9,967 nucleotides of DNA. Origin: Clostridia bacterium. GTDB lineage: Bacteria; UBA6262; WVXT01; JAUXBS01. Shown in pieces: positions 1 through 5,522 of the stretch. The notes below the pieces were generated by a model that saw only the letters and a program-made list of their open reading frames with translations, searched no databases and was not told the origin of the DNA. The translations under genes were made by a program, and so were the position numbers. Every line of letters begins with the position of its first letter. Within the stretch, counting starts at the first letter, position 1. The stretch is taken from the NCBI GenBank assembly GCA_030618495.1, contig JAUXDE010000063.1, forward strand, positions 1 to 9,967. Reading direction: 5' to 3'.

Positions 1-261
1 AAAGGTTCGCATTATGATAGAAACAGCAAGGAGGTGATTGATTATATTTTAAGCCGCAATCCTGACTACATAGTACTCGTAAACCGCAAATACCCGCCAG
101 AAGGCCTGTTTGCGGGAAATTATGCTATAGATGTAGCGCTTTTTGAAGATATGGATTTTAAAAAGAAATATACTATATATGAAAACTATGCCGGAGGATT
201 ACCATATTATTTGGAATCAGGCCCGGGATACTATCTCATATTGTTTAAAAGAGTTGGGTGA
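1..261 (+). CDS. C-terminal fragment of a probable membrane glycosyltransferase-like protein (5' end outside window)
   Basis: The frame is open from the first base of the window to the TGA at 259-261, giving 86 residues of the C-terminus; the true start lies upstream. The visible part has no membrane segment. It reads as a small alpha/beta domain, with a 'NPDYIVLVNRKYP' strand, several aromatic residues, and a final hydrophobic strand 'YYLILFKR' just before the stop. Such tails, with a 'PDYIVL' strand and an 'LILFKR'-type ending, are common behind the membrane segments of bacterial GT-C-type glycosyltransferases and related polytopic proteins, which would match the next gene. That assignment is inference from resemblance. 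The coding frame is certain; the function is not. It ends 135 bases before the next gene on the same strand. Confidence 0.6.
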   Translation, partial: KGSHYDRNSKEVIDYILSRNPDYIVLVNRKYPPEGLFAGNYAIDVALFEDMDFKKKYTIYENYAGGLPYYLESGPGYYLILFKRVG

Positions 262-308
262 TAAATTATTATGAGATAGCGCCAGGAATATTTCGCGCAT
301 TTGTTTCA

Positions 309-336
309 GGGACACTCCCCTCACCGGCACATTCCC
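309..336. repeat. Pair of imperfect 11-base direct repeats between genes
   Basis: GGGACACTCCC (309-319) and GGCACATTCCC (326-336) match at 9 of 11 positions and start 17 bases apart. They lie in a GC-richer patch within an otherwise AT-rich 135-base gap between the first fragment and the membrane protein gene. The first unit can also fold on itself (GGGA, CAC loop, TCCC). They could be a protein-binding site or the remnant of a dispersed intergenic repeat. A reverse-strand frame runs across this patch but also overlaps the end of the upstream gene and is probably not a gene. Confidence 0.3.
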
Positions 337-362
337 GAAAATCCCCATTTTATGAAATTCCT

Positions 363-391
363 TTGAAATATCCTTTAAAAAGAGGTATAAT
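363..391 (+). promoter_or_regulatory. Sigma70-type promoter candidate abutting the start codon
   Basis: TTGAAA (363-368, 5 of 6 to consensus) and a perfect TATAAT (386-391) are separated by exactly 17 bases. The next gene's ATG begins at 397, only five bases after the -10 hexamer, so transcription would begin at or next to the start codon. The -10 region directly follows an AGAGG (381-385) that could instead be a Shine-Dalgarno site, at a long spacing of 11 bases. The two readings exclude each other on a single transcript. AT-rich sequence can produce such hexamers by chance. Confidence 0.45.
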
Positions 392-396
392 TTTGT

Positions 397-2880
397 ATGA
401 GTAAAAAGCATAAAAGAAAGAATAAGCTTGCCGGTAATTCTCCTGTAGCCAGGGATTTAAAACGAACAGAAAGATTCTGGGATGGCATAGAAGGCCCCCT
501 GGGAGGTTTTCTTGTTTCCTTAGTATTTATACTGCTTATATCATTTCTTATCAGGAAGATATCCTGTTGGGATATATGGTATCATTTGAAAACAGGACAA
601 TATATACTGGAGAATATAAATGTCCCCGTAAATGATATATTTTCTTATACAGCTTCGTCCCACCAGTGGATTAATGCCAATTGGCTTTTTCAGGTTATAG
701 CATTCCTTGCATTCAGCATCGGAGGTATAGATTGCATTATTATGTTAAAGATACTTTGTTATACTCTTGCATTTATTTGCCTCCTTAAGCTCTCAGGCGG
801 GAAAAACTACATATATACTTCGATATTCATTTTCCTGGCAGTGATTCTTACCCAGTTCAGGTTCTTTGTCAGGCCTGAGATGATGACTTTTCTTTTTATT
901 GGTTCTTACCTGCTTGTTCTGCAGAGGTATATACAGAAAGACAGTAAGCTGGTCTATTTATTACCGGTGCTTCAGCTGATATGGGTTAACAGTCATGGGT
1001 TGTTCGTGCTGGGGCTATTCATAGTGTTGAGTTATCTTATAGGTGAATTGCTTTCATGGAAGGTTCTTTCAAAATACAAGTGGTATGAATATGAATCAAT
1101 TAAAGATAAAAAGTATAAGAAATTAATCGTAATATTTATTATTATGATAATAGCATGTTTCATTAATCCTTATGGTGTAAAACTGCTTCAATTCCCGTTA
1201 ATTTTATTCAAAGAGATAGGCGGACAGGGGGGGGGGGAATTAGTAGATAGTATAGCAGAATATCTCCCGGCATTTTCAAATGAAGTGTCTACGGCAATAA
1301 AAGCTTTACATCCCTATTATATAATCACTATCATACTTACAGCATTGACATTTATTGTAAATATCAGGAGGATTAAACCAGCGTATATTATGCTATATAT
1401 CAGCACTTTGTATATCTCATTAATAGCAAACAGGAATATAGCTGTATTTGCTTTTGTTGGGACCGCGGTTGCTATATTAAATATTAATGAATACTGCGGA
1501 AATATAAATATTTGCCTGAGAAAGAAGAATATAAAGAATAAGATTTTGTTTATATTTGCATCCTTATTGGTGATAATACTATCAACAACATGGATTGTAA
1601 ATGCAATATCGAATAAGCACTACTTGAAAGTTAGATCCTATTGTAAGTTTGGTTTTGGGATATATGAAGATATATATCCTTCAAGAGCAGTTGATTTCAT
1701 AATAAACAATGAGATAAAGGGCAATATATTAAACAACCTTGGTATCGGAGGTTATCTAATATGGAGAATGTATCCTGAAAGAAAAATATTTATTGATGGA
1801 AGATCTCAGGTGTACGGGCAGAAGCTGCTGGAACACTTTTTTAAATCAACAAAAAGCTTTGAAACATTAAAAACATTGTTAGAAGAATATAATATAAACA
1901 TTATAATATTTAACCATATATCTGTAAATTCCAGGCATTTGTCGGTGGACATATACAACAGTAACGAATGGGAATTGGTATTTTTTGACGATACGGCCTT
2001 AATATTCTTAAAGGACACTGAGGAAAACAGAAGTTTAATAGATAATAGTAGGGTTGATTTTAATAAGTTGAAACAATCACGTAATTCAGATATTGATGGA
2101 TATTACATGAATTATGCAACCAAAGGAATATTTTTGTCTAACATAGGGTACTATGAAAATGCTGTATTTGAGTTTAATAGAGCATTACGGATTAATCCTT
2201 ATTCTGCTGAAATACTTTATAACCTGGGGGTAACAGATGAGAAATATGGTTTTATGGATGAAGCAATAGAAGATTATAGAAGGGCAATTGAGCTTGACGC
2301 AAAGAGTTATTCCTCATATTTAAACAGGGGAATAATATATTCTAATTTGGGGCGGTTTGACGAAGCAGAAAATGATCTTACAAGAGCAATAAAGATAGAT
2401 AATAATAATTCAAAAGTATATTTCAACAGGGCAATATTATATGAAAGAATGGGATTGTTGAATAAATCTATAGAAGATTATGATGAAGCGATACAAATAA
2501 ACCCCAGTCAATCGGAAATATATTCCAATCGTGGAATAGTATATGAAAAGATGGGGTTAATAAGTAAATCGATTTCGGATTTAACAGAAGCAATAAGATT
2601 AAATCCCAGCAATGTTATCGATTATAACAATCGCGGTGTTATACACATGCATTCCGGTCAGTATGAGGATGCATTATCAGATTTTCATAAAGCAATAGAA
2701 ATAGATTCCAATATCCCACAACTGTACTGGAATATAGCATATATTAACTGGGAAATGAAGAAATGGGATGTGGTTATTATACATCTTAAGAAGCTGATAG
2801 AGATAGATAGCGAATATCCTGATGCTAAAAAGTACCTTGACATGGCAAAAAGTAAGATATTAATGAATAATGAAGAATAA
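397..2880 (+). CDS. Polytopic GT-C-type glycosyltransferase-like membrane protein with C-terminal TPR repeats
   Basis: This is an 827-residue protein. A lysine/arginine-rich N-terminus (residues 2-24) is followed by about eleven or twelve hydrophobic segments between residues 36 and 403, for example 36-52, 162-176, 242-257, 307-322 and 383-403. An extracytoplasmic-looking domain (about 405-565) has the 'NNLGIGGYLIWRMYP' and 'IFIDGRS' motifs, and about seven 34-residue TPR units run from about 572 to 809 (pattern G..Y...G....A......AI..NP). Asp59 in 'CWDIWYHLKTG' lies just after the first membrane segment, where GT-C enzymes keep their catalytic acid. The order of parts recalls eukaryotic TMTC O-mannosyltransferases, and transfer of a lipid-linked sugar to protein or glycan is inferred. 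The gene is far more AT-rich than those downstream; bases 1861-1920 are about 15% GC. It contains an 11-G run at codons 277-281. The ATG at 397 has either AGAGG at 11 bases or a leaderless start. Confidence 0.85.
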   Translation: MSKKHKRKNKLAGNSPVARDLKRTERFWDGIEGPLGGFLVSLVFILLISFLIRKISCWDIWYHLKTGQYILENINVPVNDIFSYTASSHQWINANWLFQVIAFLAFSIGGIDCIIMLKILCYTLAFICLLKLSGGKNYIYTSIFIFLAVILTQFRFFVRPEMMTFLFIGSYLLVLQRYIQKDSKLVYLLPVLQLIWVNSHGLFVLGLFIVLSYLIGELLSWKVLSKYKWYEYESIKDKKYKKLIVIFIIMIIACFINPYGVKLLQFPLILFKEIGGQGGGELVDSIAEYLPAFSNEVSTAIKALHPYYIITIILTALTFIVNIRRIKPAYIMLYISTLYISLIANRNIAVFAFVGTAVAILNINEYCGNINICLRKKNIKNKILFIFASLLVIILSTTWIVNAISNKHYLKVRSYCKFGFGIYEDIYPSRAVDFIINNEIKGNILNNLGIGGYLIWRMYPERKIFIDGRSQVYGQKLLEHFFKSTKSFETLKTLLEEYNINIIIFNHISVNSRHLSVDIYNSNEWELVFFDDTALIFLKDTEENRSLIDNSRVDFNKLKQSRNSDIDGYYMNYATKGIFLSNIGYYENAVFEFNRALRINPYSAEILYNLGVTDEKYGFMDEAIEDYRRAIELDAKSYSSYLNRGIIYSNLGRFDEAENDLTRAIKIDNNNSKVYFNRAILYERMGLLNKSIEDYDEAIQINPSQSEIYSNRGIVYEKMGLISKSISDLTEAIRLNPSNVIDYNNRGVIHMHSGQYEDALSDFHKAIEIDSNIPQLYWNIAYINWEMKKWDVVIIHLKKLIEIDSEYPDAKKYLDMAKSKILMNNEE
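1227..1237 (+). repeat. 11-base poly-G tract inside the coding region
   Basis: Eleven consecutive G bases encode Gly278-280 with parts of the flanking Gln277 and Glu281 codons, in a loop between predicted membrane segments. As given, the frame is open. With one G fewer the next codons read AAT TAG, and with one more they read GGA ATT AGT AGA TAG. Either change therefore ends the protein near residue 281-286, before the TPR part. Such runs slip during replication and are also hard to sequence. Confidence 0.9.
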
Positions 2881-2895
2881 GAAAGTAACAGCCAA

Positions 2896-2924
2896 TTGTA
2901 ATCGAAAAATGATGCAGGTTTATT
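2896..2924 (+). promoter_or_regulatory. Weak promoter candidate upstream of the trehalase gene
   Basis: TTGTAA (2896-2901) and TTTATT (2919-2924) are 17 bases apart, each matching consensus at 4 of 6 positions. The site lies in the 117-base gap before the trehalase start and would give a leader of roughly 65-70 bases. The gap is AT-rich and no strong terminator precedes it, so read-through from the upstream gene is equally possible. Confidence 0.25.
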
Positions 2925-2997
2925 AGAAGATGTAATTAAGGAGTACTTCCTTTCTTTTATTGACTTTTTCTGGATATTATTGTAATTTAGGGGTGAC

Positions 2998-4635
2998 ATG
3001 AACAGGAAAGAGCGTACAAAATATATTATTGTAATCGTTTCAATGCTGGTGTTTTCCTTTATCCCCGGCGGGAGCCGGCCTGTCCTTTCAAAGGAGAAAC
3101 CGGGCAGTCTGTCGGATATCCTTGATTATATCGGTGACGGCTGGAACAAGTTAAACAGTGAAAACCTTTATACGGAACAACTGGTTTTTGATGTAAAAAT
3201 TAAACATGAGGATAATAAGCCATGGATAGTGTACATTCCTCACAGGGAGCCCCTGGCCGAAGCGAAAGAGAAAATATTCAAAAAGCTCCGGATGGCGCTC
3301 ATACTGGATATTATAGCCTTGCCCGGGGACCCGTTTGAGTTTGATTTCAGCAAAAAGGGACACGGACTGATTTACCTGCCCCATTCATATGTTTTCCCCG
3401 GCGGCAGGTTCAATGAAATGTACGGCTGGGACAGTTACTTCATATTACTCGGCCTCCTCCGGGACGGACGGCTTGACCTGGCAAAGGGTATGGTTGATAA
3501 CTTTACCTTTGAAATCGTTAATTACGGTAAGGTGCTCAATGCCAACAGGTCTTATTACCTGAACCGTTCACAACCGCCGTTTTATACGAGGATGGCCCTG
3601 GAGGTTTACTACCAGACTTTTGATAAGGCATGGCTTGAAGGGGTTTTTAAGGCCTCAGAGAAGTATTACCGGTACTGGACTGTAAAGCCGCACCTGACCC
3701 CCGAGACCGGCCTTTCAAGGTATTTCGGTTCGGGTGAAGGGCCGTGCCCCGAGGTTGTTGGCGGCGAGGTGGATGAAACCGGCAGTAACCACTACGATGT
3801 TGTCAGGGAATTCTATTATAATTACACCAAATCAAAGCGCAAAGACCTTCCCTACGATATAAGGAAATACTATAAACACAACAATAAAAGTAAAAAGGCG
3901 GCGCTAAAGGAGTTGTTTTACACTGCGGACAGGTCAATGAGAGAATCGGGATTTGACCCCTCGGACAGGTTCGGGCCGTTCAGCGCGGGTATCATTGACT
4001 ACAACCCCGTATGTTTGAATACCCTGCTTTACATGATGGAAAAGGACCTTGCGGAGATGAGCGCTATCTTTGGCCGGGAAACGGAGTCAAAGAAGTGGAT
4101 ATCAGCCTACCTGAAAAGGAAGGAGCTTATAAACAAGTACATGTGGGATGACGAAGAGGGCATGTACTTTGATTATAACTTCCGAAAAAAGCGCCGTTCA
4201 TCATACAGGTTCGCTACAACCTTCTATCCTTTGTGGGCCGGGATACCCGATAAAGAAAAGGCCGAAAAACTGGCAGTAAACCTTACTGTATTCGAACGTC
4301 CCGGGGGTATATCCACAAGCGATAATACCACTACGAAGAGCCAGTGGGACGACCCCATAGGGTGGGCGCCTATACAGATAATAGTAACCCATGCTCTTGA
4401 GAAGTACGGGTATGAGAAGGAAGCCCAAAGGGTGGCCGTAAAATGGTGTTCCACTGTCCTGGGGGAGTTCAGGAAATACAAAACCATATTTGAAAAGTAC
4501 GATGTGAATAAATGTTCCTACGACGTAGACCTCGGCGCGGGTTACCGCAGCAATGAAATTGGTTTTGGCTGGACCAACGCCTCGTTCCTGATACTACATG
4601 ACATGATTTCCAATCCCGAAGAACTGCTCAAATAA
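2998..4635 (+). CDS. Secreted trehalase, glycoside hydrolase family 37
   Basis: The 545-residue product should hydrolyse alpha,alpha-trehalose to two glucose molecules outside the cytoplasm. An N-terminal signal peptide is clear: basic residues 3-8, then a hydrophobic core at about 9-22; the cleavage site is not a clean Ala-X-Ala. Family signature 1 is present as 'PGGRFNEMYGWDSY' (134-147) and signature 2 as 'QWDDPIGWAPIQ' (449-460). By alignment to E. coli TreA (Asp312, Glu496), the catalytic acid and base are Asp320 in 'ESGFDPSDRF' and Glu499 in 'EKYDV'. 'GFGWTN' follows at 522-527. The usual glycine-rich GGGGEY stretch is replaced by 'DLGAGYRSNE' (511-520), which may alter the substrate lid. 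The ATG at 2998 has a purine-rich AGGGG (2989-2993) only four bases upstream, and the signal peptide supports this start. No trehalose synthesis or glucose uptake gene is visible. GC content is clearly higher than in the preceding gene. Confidence 0.92.
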   Translation: MNRKERTKYIIVIVSMLVFSFIPGGSRPVLSKEKPGSLSDILDYIGDGWNKLNSENLYTEQLVFDVKIKHEDNKPWIVYIPHREPLAEAKEKIFKKLRMALILDIIALPGDPFEFDFSKKGHGLIYLPHSYVFPGGRFNEMYGWDSYFILLGLLRDGRLDLAKGMVDNFTFEIVNYGKVLNANRSYYLNRSQPPFYTRMALEVYYQTFDKAWLEGVFKASEKYYRYWTVKPHLTPETGLSRYFGSGEGPCPEVVGGEVDETGSNHYDVVREFYYNYTKSKRKDLPYDIRKYYKHNNKSKKAALKELFYTADRSMRESGFDPSDRFGPFSAGIIDYNPVCLNTLLYMMEKDLAEMSAIFGRETESKKWISAYLKRKELINKYMWDDEEGMYFDYNFRKKRRSSYRFATTFYPLWAGIPDKEKAEKLAVNLTVFERPGGISTSDNTTTKSQWDDPIGWAPIQIIVTHALEKYGYEKEAQRVAVKWCSTVLGEFRKYKTIFEKYDVNKCSYDVDLGAGYRSNEIGFGWTNASFLILHDMISNPEELLK

Positions 4636-4697
4636 CAATAAACAATAAAACATAAACCTCTTGCTAAAAAGTACTTCTGGTGTTATCTAATTTTATT

Positions 4698-4823
4698 ATG
4701 ATAATGAAGGCTATAATTAGAATAGTTCTATCATGTTTTGTATTCGTTTCTGTTCTAAGCAACTTCTCTAATGCTTTTGCTGAGGAAACTCAGGTTTTAG
4801 GAGCACAAAAAAACATGAAGTGA
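4698..4823 (+). CDS. Small ORF encoding a signal peptide plus a short mature tail
   Basis: The 41-codon frame begins MIMKAIIRIV, has a hydrophobic core through about residue 21, and ends its leader with the classic Ala-X-Ala-type site 'NAFA' before EE (residues 25-30). Cleavage would release only about 13 residues ending in AQKNMK. The start could be the ATG at 4698 or the one at 4704. I see no good Shine-Dalgarno sequence before either, which weakens the case for translation. The reading is either a genuine small secreted peptide or the surviving 5' end of a decayed exported-protein gene; the stop is followed by further stops. It sits between the trehalase and the promoter of the receiver protein. 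I do not recognise a family. Confidence 0.4.
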   Translation: MIMKAIIRIVLSCFVFVSVLSNFSNAFAEETQVLGAQKNMK

Positions 4824-4834
4824 TAAATAAAACG

Positions 4835-4863
4835 TTGACAAAAATATATTCCTGTGGTAGACT
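4835..4863 (+). promoter_or_regulatory. Sigma70-type promoter for the receiver protein gene
   Basis: A perfect TTGACA (4835-4840) and TAGACT (4858-4863, 4 of 6) are separated by 17 bases. Transcription would start near 4870, leaving a leader of about 37 bases. The leader contains GAGGGGAG (4893-4900), a strong ribosome binding site six bases before the ATG at 4907. This suggests the receiver gene is transcribed on its own rather than from the trehalase. Confidence 0.65.
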
Positions 4864-4906
4864 CAAATAGTAAGGCGTACTGAGGATTTAACGAGGGGAG
4901 ATATAT

Positions 4907-5290
4907 ATGAAAAATAAAATATTGGTTGTTGATGATGAACCTGGGATAGTAAGGGTGCTTAAGTTACAGTTAGAACAGTGGGGATATGAGATTATTTCTT
5001 CAGAGGATGGGCTTAATTGCATGCAGTTAGTGGAATCGGAGCATCCCGACCTTGTTTTACTGGACATAAGGATGCCGGGATTGGACGGCATGAGCGTGTG
5101 TTCCGAACTTTCCACAAGTTATGATATACCAATAATAATAATGAGCGGGGTAACCGATAAATCTACGATAGATGATTCCGGTATTTTCGGCGCAATTGAA
5201 TATATAGCCAAGCCCATTGATATGGAAGAACTAAAGAGCAAGGTGAGAAAATCATTAGATAGTTACACGGGAAACAACAGGCTTAACTAG
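4907..5290 (+). CDS. Stand-alone response regulator receiver (CheY-like) protein
   Basis: The 127-residue protein consists of a single REC domain. The acidic pocket is Asp9, Asp10 and Glu11 in 'ILVVDDEP', the phosphorylated residue is Asp53 in 'LVLLDIRMPGLDG', the switch residue is Ser80 in 'IIIMSG', Tyr99 is the aromatic switch, and Lys102 is in 'IAKPID'. All key residues needed for phosphoryl transfer are present. There is no DNA-binding or enzymatic output domain, so it probably acts by protein contact or as a phosphorelay intermediate. A partner kinase is not in the window. The start is firm: GAGGGGAG lies six bases upstream and the REC fold begins at residue 3. A promoter at 4835-4863 serves it. 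Its target cannot be told from context. Confidence 0.93.
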   Translation: MKNKILVVDDEPGIVRVLKLQLEQWGYEIISSEDGLNCMQLVESEHPDLVLLDIRMPGLDGMSVCSELSTSYDIPIIIMSGVTDKSTIDDSGIFGAIEYIAKPIDMEELKSKVRKSLDSYTGNNRLN

Positions 5291-5378
5291 TGTAGTGTTA
5301 CTAATACCACGTTATACTGCCCTCCATTTGAATTCCAATAAGTAAATCACAAGAAAACATTTTAAACAAACATTTCTA

Positions 5379-5407
5379 TTGTAATAAGCCCGTTTTAATA
5401 CTATAAT
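5379..5407 (+). promoter_or_regulatory. Promoter candidate for the SNF2-SWIM-peptidase gene set
   Basis: TTGTAA (5379-5384, 4 of 6) and a perfect TATAAT (5402-5407) are separated by 17 bases. Transcription would begin near 5414, giving a leader of about 109 bases that holds two hairpins before the SNF2 start. It lies in the 232-base gap after the receiver gene, where I see no clear terminator. Confidence 0.5.
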
Positions 5408-5451
5408 GATAGGTTGAGAAAAACGTATTTAGGGCATTTCAGACAATTTTG

Positions 5452-5464
5452 CTCACTATGTGAG
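5452..5464 (+). promoter_or_regulatory. Short perfect hairpin in the SNF2 leader
   Basis: CTCAC, a TAT loop and GTGAG form a perfect 5-bp inverted repeat with a 3-base loop. It lies inside the predicted 5' leader, upstream of a second hairpin. It could fold in RNA or be a small operator in DNA. It is not followed by a T run, so it is not an intrinsic terminator. Confidence 0.3.
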
Positions 5465-5470
5465 AATTCA

Positions 5471-5499
5471 CCGCCGGACAGAATAAGCAAAGGCGGCGG
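5471..5499 (+). promoter_or_regulatory. GC-rich hairpin just before the SNF2 ribosome binding site
   Basis: CCGCCG (5471-5476) pairs perfectly with CGGCGG (5494-5499) around a 17-base loop. The stem ends 23 bases before the ATG at 5523, right next to the purine-rich ribosome binding region (5501-5522). No T run follows. It may affect mRNA stability or translation start, or may be incidental. Confidence 0.35.
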
Positions 5500-5522
5500 A
5501 AAGTAAGGATAAAGGGAGAAGG

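Noticed and set aside
217-411. Reverse-strand 64-codon frame across the first intergenic gap
   Set aside because: It overlaps the end of the upstream coding frame and the start of the next gene, and shows no recognisable domain. It may hold a repeat remnant but not a supportable gene.
2110-2823. Periodic DNA repeat in the 3' part of the membrane protein gene
   Set aside because: The 34-residue periodicity is that of TPR protein repeats. The DNA units are diverged and show no recent duplication.
2938-2969. AAGGA/TCCTT hairpin followed by a T-rich stretch, as a terminator of the membrane protein gene
   Set aside because: The stem has only five firm pairs, two of them G-C, and the T stretch is interrupted. 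Too weak to call.
2960-2986. TTGACT and TGTAAT as a trehalase promoter
   Set aside because: The spacer is only 15 bases, and transcription would begin at the Shine-Dalgarno site or the start codon. The 2896-2924 site is less bad but also weak.
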